A DNA stretch of 11,970 nt, from positions 1 through 11,970 of the forward strand of contig CAKPKZ010000039.1 in the NCBI GenBank assembly GCA_934167435.1, given 5' to 3'. The stretch comes from an uncultured Clostridia bacterium (GTDB lineage Bacteria > Bacillota > Clostridia > TANB77 > CAG-508). Below are positions 6,032-11,970 of the stretch, piece after piece; position 1 is the stretch's first letter; every line of letters begins with the position of its first letter. The notes under the pieces are model-generated. The model saw nothing but the letters and a program-made list of their open reading frames with translations, made no database searches and was not told the DNA's origin. Both the position numbers and the translations under genes were made by a program.

Positions 6032-7402
6032 TTATGATAAAGTTATTATATCATTTATAAAAGATAACATCATCTTTAAGGTATTTACATTAACTTGATC
6101 TATGCATATTTTTCCATTCATCATCATAGTATCATAATTAACATTTGCTTTAATAAATAGATTATCATATAAATCATTTAAAAGTAGTTTTATATCCATA
6201 TCTTGCTCTGATATATCTTGAGTTGCACTATTTATAACATCTAAAAATTTATCATTAAAATATATAACTTTTATAAAGTCATCCTTTGCTTTTCCACAGA
6301 CTATTTTATCATATAGTTCTAGATTTTTGATTTTTAATGCTAAAAGTATAGGAAATACAACATATTTAATCAAATTATGAGATATTTTATTTGCTACCAA
6401 ATGAGCTGCAATCATATAATTATACACAAAGTTATACATAGAGAAATATCTATTACAATCTCTCAATGAAAAATTAAAAGTATGTATAATCCCATTTATA
6501 ATCTTTTCTTGCCAACCAGTGAAACTTAATTTTAAGTGATTATTAATATAATTTTCTAAATTAACCTTTGGCAATTCAAATTGTAAATCAAAGAATTTTT
6601 GTAAGTAATAAGAACTATTAAAATTATTACCATAAAAATTATTAATGGTATTCTTTAGTTCTAATATATTGGTAGAAAATACAAATATAAAGCGATTATC
6701 ATTAAAAAAATGCTTAAAATGTTCTAATAGTTTTACTGCAAATATTGGATTACATCTGTCTAATTCATCTATGAAAATTACTACTCTGTTTGCTCTTTCT
6801 GGAAGAATATCATTAAGTAATCCTTTAAAGTTTTCCTCAATATTCTTTATTGAAGTAACTTCTTTTAATATATTAGGATTATCTATTGGAGTATACTGAA
6901 TTTCTGTACCATAGGACATTCCTGTTTTTTCATCTGTAATAGTTGCACCAAATTTAAATGATGACATTAGTTTCTTTAATTTATCTATAATAGTAGTAGA
7001 TCCATTATCTTTAGAAATTGATAAGTCTAAATTTACATCGTTTATTAAACTATAAATGAAAGCTATTAATGGATCTCTATTAGAATCATATTCCCATGCA
7101 TTAAAATATACTGGAAAAATCTCATTTTGAGCCTGTATTTCTGCAAACTCAGTATCTAATCTAGTTTTGTATTCTTCTAATTTTTTTGTTGTTTCATCCA
7201 TATTTAGTAATTCTATAGTTCTTACACATTGTTTAACAAAAAATGTTTTCCCTGTTCCCCAATTTCCATCAATACATAAAGAGTATTGCTCTTTTAAAGA
7301 ATATAGAATTTTTAAAAACTGAAAAACTGTTTTATTTCTATCAAGAGAATTTGTTATCAAACTATTTTCTATATTTTCATTTGTTGCTTTTAATTCAAAC
7401 AT
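6032..7402 (-). CDS. KAP-family P-loop NTPase
   Basis: About 456 aa. Walker A is GNWGTGKT (46-53), the family mark FNAWEYD lies at 100-106, Walker B is VVIFIDELDRC (207-217), a sensor-like FSTN at 242-245 and YYLQKFFDLQFELP at 265-278. No membrane segment is seen in the insert after Walker A, unlike membrane-bound KAP members, so it is probably cytosolic. KAP NTPases are known from prokaryotic mobile elements and several take part in phage defence; the function here is inferred only from that. The ATG at 7402 was chosen because GGAGG (7410-7414) lies 7 bases upstream; the open frame extends to 7444 but would enclose that site. The C-terminal 180 residues are helical and unassigned. Confidence 0.88.
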   Translation of the reverse strand: MFELKATNENIENSLITNSLDRNKTVFQFLKILYSLKEQYSLCIDGNWGTGKTFFVKQCVRTIELLNMDETTKKLEEYKTRLDTEFAEIQAQNEIFPVYFNAWEYDSNRDPLIAFIYSLINDVNLDLSISKDNGSTTIIDKLKKLMSSFKFGATITDEKTGMSYGTEIQYTPIDNPNILKEVTSIKNIEENFKGLLNDILPERANRVVIFIDELDRCNPIFAVKLLEHFKHFFNDNRFIFVFSTNILELKNTINNFYGNNFNSSYYLQKFFDLQFELPKVNLENYINNHLKLSFTGWQEKIINGIIHTFNFSLRDCNRYFSMYNFVYNYMIAAHLVANKISHNLIKYVVFPILLALKIKNLELYDKIVCGKAKDDFIKVIYFNDKFLDVINSATQDISEQDMDIKLLLNDLYDNLFIKANVNYDTMMMNGKICIDQVNVNTLKMMLSFINDIITLS

Positions 7403-7523
7403 ATGTATTCCTCCAGTTAATTTTCTTAAATATTTTTTACTCATATACTTTTTGCCTTTAACTTAATTTTAATTAATATTTTATACTTTAGCAAATTATT
7501 ATATTTTTTTTACTATTAATTTT

Positions 7524-7538
7524 TACTTTGTTAAAGTA
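7524..7538. promoter_or_regulatory. 15-bp palindromic operator candidate at the KAP promoter
   Basis: TACTTT and AAAGTA flank GTT in a perfect dyad just downstream of the predicted -10, about where transcription should start. This placement fits a repressor operator, for example for a Cro/CI-type protein encoded elsewhere. Confidence 0.4.
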
Positions 7539-7543
7539 CACAC

Positions 7544-7552
7544 ATTATAACA
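7544..7552 (-). promoter_or_regulatory. Extended -10 promoter of the KAP gene
   Basis: On the minus strand TGTTATAAT gives a perfect -10 with the TGn extension. The -35 is poor. Transcription would begin near 7537, leaving a leader of about 135 bases before the ATG at 7402. Confidence 0.5.
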
Positions 7553-7627
7553 TTAAATTTTATTTAATGAAAGACATAGTAACAAGAAAAATAAAAATTA
7601 TAATTTTCAAACCAACACTAATTCAAA

Positions 7628-7755
7628 TCGCCTTTTTATTTCCAGAAAACATTCAAAAATTAACATTTTTCTGTTTTTAAACATAGCATTTTTTAGACCT
7701 TAAAAAGTATATGAAAAATGCTATTTTTTGTACTGTACTTTTCCTAAAATCACTT
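7628..7755. repeat. Dispersed non-coding repeat, copy R2
   Basis: Partner of R1 (3677-3805), about 81 percent identical over the first 67 bases. It lies upstream of the KAP gene, as R1 lies upstream of the glycosylase gene. R2 also holds an inverted pair, ATAGCATTTTT (7684-7694) and AAAAATGCTAT (about 7715-7725), able to form an 11-bp stem. In R1 that stem is only partly kept. Confidence 0.6.
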
Positions 7756-7829
7756 TGCTTTTATTATAATAAAATTAAATATATAATCTATCATCTTATT
7801 ATCTATCTCTATATCTATATCTTTCTCTC

Positions 7830-7877
7830 CGTAACAGATTTGTTACATAAGTGTTACATGTGCGTTACATTGTAACA
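7830..7877. repeat. Phased GTTACA repeat cluster
   Basis: GTTACA occurs as direct copies at 7842, 7853 and 7864, exactly 11 bp apart (one helical turn). Inverted copies (GTAACA) lie at 7831 and 7872. The cluster is flanked on the left by an AT-rich run of TATCTA repeats (about 7795-7825). Likely a cooperative protein-binding site, such as an Int/Xis arm region or origin-like site, about 320 bp inside the right edge of the island. Confidence 0.6.
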
Positions 7878-7907
7878 TTTTATATTTTCCATCACTCCGC
7901 TTTTATA

Positions 7908-7925
7908 AAATTTAATAGACTTATT
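7908..7925. promoter_or_regulatory. Second copy of the 18-bp int-upstream site
   Basis: Perfect reverse complement of 1568-1585. It lies about 270 bp inside the right edge of the island, between the GTTACA cluster and the GTTCCCCA repeats. Sharing of the site between the int region and the far end suggests a recombination or regulatory protein of the element binds both. Confidence 0.5.
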
Positions 7926-7940
7926 GCAATAATATTATGC

Positions 7941-8056
7941 GTTCCCCAATTTTTAGGGGAACAGATAGACATTTGAAAATAGAGTTTTTCCATGATTTTG
8001 TTTTTTATCAACTGTTTTCTAAAGAAGTTCCCCAGTTTTTATTTAATTGTTCCCCA
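7941..8056. repeat. GTTCCCCA repeats with a hairpin
   Basis: GTTCCCCA occurs at 7941, 8027 and 8049; the last two are 22 bp apart. The first two extend to a 15-base repeat (GTTCCCCA, A or G, TTTTTA). The first copy also pairs with GGGGAAC at 7956-7962 as a 7-bp hairpin with an 8-base loop. These G+C runs stand out in the AT-rich surroundings. The rest of the gap (8057-8190) is nearly pure A and T with no gene visible. Confidence 0.6.
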
Positions 8057-8195
8057 AAAATGAGGCTATTTTTAAATTTTTTTTAACTTTTATTAACCTT
8101 TTATAAACTATTTTAATTTTTTAAACTTTATTTAATTCTTGATATTAATGCATTATAGCTATTTTAATAGTTTTTCTTTATTGCCTACCTCTCGT

Positions 8196-8240
<45 letters not shown>

Positions 8241-8281
8241 ATGAGCTTTTTGTTCGAACTTTTTATAGAACAGAGAGATAC

Positions 8282-8317
8282 AAAAATCAATCAGAAAATA
8301 AATCTGATTGATTTTTT
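8282..8317. terminator. Terminator shared by the tRNA-Arg remnant and spoVB-like gene
   Basis: An 11-bp perfect stem (AATCAATCAGA with TCTGATTGATT), lengthened by A-T pairs, with a 7-base loop and a six-T tail on the plus strand. The A-run on the other side lets it act for the minus-strand gene ending at 8366 as well. Confidence 0.8.
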
Positions 8318-8365
8318 GTTGTCTAAAAACATTATCAAAATAATATAAGGCATTAATAATAAACA

Positions 8366-9841
8366 TTATTCAAAAAGTTTATATAATTTAAAATAAAAGT
8401 AAGAATACAAAAAATAAAGCAATAAAAATAAACTTAATTGAATAAAACCATTACCAATAAAGATATATACCAATATGTAAATAGCAAACATAATAATTAA
8501 AGGTTTTATAACCCAGTTATAGAGATCAAAAGAAAATTCAGTATATTTTTTTAATTGGAAAACACTAATAAAAAAATTTAGCAAAGTACTAATATACATA
8601 ATTATAATATATCCATTAATCCCAAAAATAGGAAGAAGAATAAAAATGCCACCAATGCTTAAAAATAAATCAAAAATATTACATTTCATTACACCAATTT
8701 GTTTATCTAAGCCTTTTAAAATATTATCAACTACAGCATCTAAATACATAGGAATTACTAAGGGAGCTAAAAGCTTAATATAAATTGAAACTTCTAAATT
8801 GTTAAATATTAGTTTGCTAAGATAGTCATTATAAAACAAAAATAAACCCATAAAGCCAATAGCGAAGATGAATGTTAATTGAAAAACCTTATTTATAACA
8901 GTATTTATTGATTTATATGATCTCTTGTTATAATAATAAGAAAATTCTGGTAGTAGCAAATTGCTAAAAGAGTTAATTATAATACTAGGAAACATCAATA
9001 CACTTAAAGCCATACCATTAATTATTCCATATTGAGATAAAGCATTATCATAACTTAAACCGCTTTTTTCTAATCTTAAAGGAATAAGCAACTGTTTTAA
9101 TGTTGATAAAATTGAGCGTATGTAGGAAGTTATAGAAATTGGAATAGAAATTTTTAATATTGATTTTATGTAATTTATTTTAATAATAGGTGAATAAACA
9201 TATTTTTTTTCTTCTGCAATGTACAATATAAAAGATAAAAGACATGAACATATTTCACAAATAGTTTCGCCTAAAACTAAAGACAAACAAATATAATTTG
9301 TGCCTTTGGGTAAAAATAAATATAATAAATAAGATGTGCAAATTATTTTAACAGTTTGTTCAAAAATTCTTGTAGTAACATTTTTAATGTTTTTTCTAAT
9401 TGCATTAAAATACCCGTTAATTGCAGAAGATACAGAAATGAAAGGAAGACTTATTGCTACAATGTATAAAATTTTATAAGATATGGCGTTGTGTAAAAAA
9501 AATTTTGAAATATATGGAGATAAAACAAATAGTAGCAAACATGATAATAGTCCGAAAAATAGACTATAATAAATACATTTCTTCATTGCAAGTGTTGTTG
9601 AACATGTGCAATTTTTAGATTTTTCATCTATTATTAATCTTGTAGTTGCAATATTTATTCCAGAAGATGCAAGTGTTATAAAAAACATGTAAATTGATAA
9701 TATTATATTAAAAATTCCTAATGTTTGACTTCCTATTTTGTTTGATATATATATTGTAAAATAAAATCCAATTGACTGCATAATAAAAGAACTAGCAGTA
9801 ATAATAATACCATTAAAAATTATTAGTTTAAATTTTCTCAT
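8366..9841 (-). CDS. SpoVB/MOP-superfamily polysaccharide flippase
   Basis: 491-aa integral membrane protein with about 12-14 hydrophobic segments from residue 6 to the end. The N-terminus (FNGIIITASSFIMQSIGFYFTIYISNKIGSQTLGIFN, viewed in parts at 9-45) is typical of the SpoVB/Wzx-like MOP flippases. The segment SSAINGYFNAIRKN (about 137-150) and GLDKQIGVM (about 384-392) also fit. SpoVB of Bacillus is needed for spore cortex formation, and relatives flip lipid-linked precursors across the membrane. Whether this copy acts in sporulation or envelope polysaccharide export cannot be told. AAAGGTGA lies 6 bases before the ATG. It is divergent from the aminopeptidase gene and has a long leader with a terminator-like hairpin. 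Confidence 0.85.
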   Translation of the reverse strand: MRKFKLIIFNGIIITASSFIMQSIGFYFTIYISNKIGSQTLGIFNIILSIYMFFITLASSGINIATTRLIIDEKSKNCTCSTTLAMKKCIYYSLFFGLLSCLLLFVLSPYISKFFLHNAISYKILYIVAISLPFISVSSAINGYFNAIRKNIKNVTTRIFEQTVKIICTSYLLYLFLPKGTNYICLSLVLGETICEICSCLLSFILYIAEEKKYVYSPIIKINYIKSILKISIPISITSYIRSILSTLKQLLIPLRLEKSGLSYDNALSQYGIINGMALSVLMFPSIIINSFSNLLLPEFSYYYNKRSYKSINTVINKVFQLTFIFAIGFMGLFLFYNDYLSKLIFNNLEVSIYIKLLAPLVIPMYLDAVVDNILKGLDKQIGVMKCNIFDLFLSIGGIFILLPIFGINGYIIIMYISTLLNFFISVFQLKKYTEFSFDLYNWVIKPLIIMFAIYILVYIFIGNGFIQLSLFLLLYFLYSYFYFKLYKLFE

Positions 9842-9889
9842 AATATCACCTTTTTAAATATATGGTTAATTTAAAAAAGTAATGAATAG

Positions 9890-9930
9890 AAAAAAGAACT
9901 AGATAACTTGGTTAAAGAGAAATCTAGTTC
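9890..9930 (-). terminator. Terminator-like hairpin in the leader of the flippase gene
   Basis: Read on the minus strand, a perfect 9-bp stem (GAACTAGAT with ATCTAGTTC, 17-base loop) is followed by six T (9890-9895). It lies between the predicted promoter and the flippase start at 9841, so it may be an attenuator. A second A-T hairpin lies just upstream in the leader (around 9935-9962), but no known riboswitch class is recognised. Confidence 0.55.
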
Positions 9931-9974
9931 AATAAACAAAAAATAAACATATAAATATATGATTTATTATTGGT

Positions 9975-10003
9975 ATTGTAGCAAAAACATTAATATAAGT
10001 CAA
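9975..10003 (-). promoter_or_regulatory. Promoter of the flippase gene
   Basis: On the minus strand TTGACT (9998-10003) and TACAAT (9975-9980) are separated by exactly 17 bp, a near-consensus vegetative promoter. It predicts a leader of about 125 bases. Confidence 0.65.
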
Positions 10004-10093
10004 TAAAAATAAGGAATTTGTAATAAAATTTTAAAAAATAGCATAATTATAAAAAATATGAGAATTCTAAAATATGATATAAAGAAAAAACAG

Positions 10094-10122
10094 TAGAAAA
10101 ATTTTTTTAAAAGTGATATACT
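10094..10122 (+). promoter_or_regulatory. Predicted promoter of the aminopeptidase gene
   Basis: TATACT at 10117-10122 is a good -10. At 17 bp upstream lies TAGAAA (10094-10099), which keeps four of six -35 bases. The ATG at 10154 is about 30 bp downstream. Confidence 0.5.
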
Positions 10123-10153
10123 AACCAAGAAAAAATATTAAGGAGGAAATTTT

Positions 10154-11551
10154 ATGGGAGAAGAACTAAAGGCAAAGTTATTTAGTAAGAAAGAAAATGG
10201 TTGGGAGAAAATTGATGCTAGGGAGAAAGAAGATATTTTTAATTTTACTAATGGATATATTAAGTTTTTAAACAAAGCTAAAACAGAAAGAGAGTTTATT
10301 AGCCAATCTGTAAAAGTTGCTAAAGAAAACGGCTATAAAGATTTATCTGAATATTCAGATTTAAAACCAGGAGATAAGGTGTACTTTGTTAATAGAGAGA
10401 AGAGTATGTATTTAGCAATTATAGGAGAGGAAAAAATAGAAAATGGACTTCATATAATAGGTTCGCATGTAGATTCGCCAAGATTAGACTTAAAGCCTAA
10501 CCCACTATATGAAGATACAGGTTTTGCATATTTTAAAACACATTATTATGGTGGAATAAAAAAATATCAATGGACAACTATTCCACTTAGTTTACACGGA
10601 GTAATTATTAAATCAAACGGTGAAAAAATAACTATAAATATAGGGGAAGAGGAAGCTGACCCAATATTTACAATAACAGACTTATTACCACATTTAGCAC
10701 AAGATCAAATGGAGAAAAAGTTAAAAAATGGTGTAGAGGGAGAAGATTTACAATTATTAATAGGAAGTATACCATTTGATGATGAAAAGGTATCACAAAA
10801 AGTTAAATTAAATATTTTAAATATTTTAAATAAAAAATATGGAATAGTAGAAGATGACTTGTTAAGTTCAGAGTTGGAAGTTGTGCCAGCATTTAAAGCA
10901 AGAAGTTTAGGTTTTGACGAGGCTATGGTTGCAGCATATGGTCAAGATGACAAAGTATGTGCATATACTTCACTTATGGCAATGATGAACTTAGAAAAAG
11001 TAAAAAATACAGCAATATGTATTTTGTCAGATAAAGAAGAAATAGGAAGTATGGGAAACACGGGAATGGAATCACATGTATTTGACTATTTTATATCTGA
11101 ATTATTAAATAAAACAGGAGAAAATAGAGTTAATTTATTAGATAAAGTTTTTTGTTATTCTAAAATGCTATCTTCAGATGTAGATGCTGGATATGATCCA
11201 TTGTATGCAAGTGTTTCAGATAAATTAAATGCAGGATATCTTGGAAAAGGAATTAGTTTAAATAAATATACAGGAGCCAGAGGAAAGTCTGGAGCATCTG
11301 ATGCAAATGCAGAATATGTTGCATGGTTAAGAAATTTATTAGATAAAAATGAAATAAAATATCAAATTGCAGAATTAGGAAAAGTTGATATAGGCGGTGG
11401 AGGAACTATCGCATATATTCTAGCAAATAAAGGTGTGGATGTTATAGATTGTGGAGTACCAGTTTTATCAATGCATGCACCATATGAAGTAACAAGCAAA
11501 TATGATATATATTCAGCATTTAAAACTTATAAAGCATTTTGGCAAGAATAA
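10154..11551 (+). CDS. apeA: M18-family aminopeptidase (aspartyl aminopeptidase type)
   Basis: Cytosolic zinc aminopeptidase removing N-terminal residues from peptides, 465 aa, the usual length of the bacterial type-1 M18 enzymes. Metal-site and catalytic segments are in order: GSHVDSPRLDLKP (H105), GQDDKVCAY (D265/D266), DKEEIGSMG (E295, E296), SSDVDAGYDP (D342/D344) and SMHAPYE (H441). KYTGARGKSGASDANAEY (371-388) is also typical of the family. AGGAGG lies 7 bases before the ATG. The gene stands alone with its own promoter and a strong terminator, so it appears monocistronic. It is ordinary chromosomal content and helps place the island boundary to its left. Confidence 0.95.
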   Translation: MGEELKAKLFSKKENGWEKIDAREKEDIFNFTNGYIKFLNKAKTEREFISQSVKVAKENGYKDLSEYSDLKPGDKVYFVNREKSMYLAIIGEEKIENGLHIIGSHVDSPRLDLKPNPLYEDTGFAYFKTHYYGGIKKYQWTTIPLSLHGVIIKSNGEKITINIGEEEADPIFTITDLLPHLAQDQMEKKLKNGVEGEDLQLLIGSIPFDDEKVSQKVKLNILNILNKKYGIVEDDLLSSELEVVPAFKARSLGFDEAMVAAYGQDDKVCAYTSLMAMMNLEKVKNTAICILSDKEEIGSMGNTGMESHVFDYFISELLNKTGENRVNLLDKVFCYSKMLSSDVDAGYDPLYASVSDKLNAGYLGKGISLNKYTGARGKSGASDANAEYVAWLRNLLDKNEIKYQIAELGKVDIGGGGTIAYILANKGVDVIDCGVPVLSMHAPYEVTSKYDIYSAFKTYKAFWQE

Positions 11552-11552
11552 A

Positions 11553-11591
11553 AAAATATCGCATTGGTTCTATTATCCAATGCGATATTTT
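11553..11591 (+). terminator. Terminator of the aminopeptidase gene
   Basis: A perfect 12-bp stem (11556-11567 with 11577-11588) with a 9-base loop, lengthened by A-T pairs, ends in a short T run. It lies immediately after the stop codon. Confidence 0.8.
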
Positions 11592-11633
11592 AATGTATAT
11601 ATTTATTCTAATAAATAGTAATTAACCAACAGG

Positions 11634-11662
11634 TTGATATTTACTTTAAAAAATGGTATAAT
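11634..11662 (+). promoter_or_regulatory. Promoter of the 49-aa gene
   Basis: TTGATA (11634-11639), 17 bp, then a perfect TATAAT (11657-11662). The ATG at 11692 follows about 30 bp downstream. Confidence 0.7.
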
Positions 11663-11691
11663 ATATATTAACGAATGGAGGAATGGCATAT

Positions 11692-11841
11692 ATGTTTGAT
11701 ATAGATGAAGTATATAAAATGCTAAAAAGAATAAATGTATGTATACAATATGGAGATTATGATGCTGCACGAGAATATGCAAATATAGAAATGGAGAATA
11801 TACTTAAACTTAGAGAAGAGAGTATAGAGGGGATGGAATAA
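11692..11841 (+). CDS. Small hypothetical protein, 49 aa
   Basis: A complete expression unit surrounds this frame: near-consensus promoter, GGAGGA ribosome site (11777 minus 100, that is 11677-11682), ATG 9 bases later, and a strong terminator. An in-frame ATG at 11683 abuts the ribosome site and is less likely. The peptide is mostly helical and acidic; the centre (YGDYDAAREYANIEMENIL) resembles one helix pair of a TPR-like hairpin. No family or function is recognised. Confidence 0.7.
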   Translation: MFDIDEVYKMLKRINVCIQYGDYDAAREYANIEMENILKLREESIEGME

Positions 11842-11880
11842 ATAAAATATTTTATAAATAGTAAATTTATAAAAATATTT

Positions 11881-11926
11881 AAAAAGTCTTACAAAAATTG
11901 AAAATTCAATTTTTTGTAAGACTTTT
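11881..11926. terminator. Long terminator hairpin between the 49-aa gene and the right-hand tRNA
   Basis: A 20-bp stem with one bulged T and a 4-base loop (11902-11905), with A-runs and T-runs on both sides, so it can end the plus-strand 49-aa gene and the minus-strand tRNA. Confidence 0.8.
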
Positions 11927-11932
11927 GCTATT

Positions 11933-11970
11933 TGGTGAGCCAGGAGGGGTTCGAACCCCCGACCCCATGC
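11933..11970 (-). tRNA. 3' part of a tRNA gene, cut by the window edge
   Basis: Read on the minus strand: 3' anticodon stem GCATG (11966-11970), variable GGGTC, T-arm GGGGG-TTCGAAC-CCCTC, 3' acceptor CTGGCTC, discriminator A, CCA (11933-11935). The 5' acceptor should be GAGCCAG, which resembles tRNA-Lys of related bacteria, but the anticodon is outside the window, so the isotype is not certain. It is followed by a strong terminator. Confidence 0.8.

Noticed and set aside
8150..8195. TAGCT-like D-arm match upstream of the tRNA-Arg fragment
   Set aside because: No GCACCAG acceptor strand and a mismatched 5' anticodon stem, so it cannot complete a functional tRNA.

Overview
The window looks like an AT-rich Firmicute of the class Clostridia. 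Base composition is strongly AT, ribosome binding sites are strong GGAGG types, tRNA genes encode their own CCA, and there is a SpoVB-family membrane protein. The species cannot be read from the sequence.

The left two thirds (about 20-8240) reads as an integrated genomic island with all its main genes on the minus strand. Next to the 3' end of a tRNA (1-19) lie a tyrosine integrase (48-1517), an excisionase-like HTH protein (1632-1832) and a 28-codon leader ORF (1900-1986). The cargo follows: a 111-aa unknown protein (2164-2499), a uracil-DNA-glycosylase-fold protein (2723-3376), an AlbA_2/HATPase protein (4117-5775) and a KAP-family P-loop NTPase (6032-7402). No relaxase, replication or conjugation gene is visible. 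The cargo resembles phage-defence or stress cargo of small integrative elements, which is an inference from protein families. The right edge is marked by the 3' half of a tRNA-Arg(ACG) gene (8196-8240) that starts at the anticodon loop, where tyrosine integrases often cross over. The tRNA end at the left edge does not match this fragment, so the left boundary or the history of the island remains open.

The non-coding DNA of the island is unusually rich in structure. It holds a GC-rich 15-bp hairpin (3627-3661), a pair of roughly 130-bp diverged repeats upstream of the glycosylase and KAP genes (3677-3805 and 7628-7755), and seven 19-21 bp tandem repeats directly after the AlbA_2 gene (3969-4110). 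It also holds an 18-bp site shared between the integrase upstream region and the right end, an 11-bp-phased GTTACA cluster (7830-7877), and GTTCCCCA repeats (7941-8056). Several of these look like binding sites for Int, Xis or a repressor.

The right third (8241-11970) looks like ordinary chromosome. It contains the tRNA terminator, a SpoVB/MOP-type flippase (minus), a divergent M18 aminopeptidase (plus), a 49-aa protein with its own strong promoter, and the 3' half of another tRNA on the minus strand. The flippase leader carries a hairpin and T-tract between promoter and start codon, which suggests attenuation.
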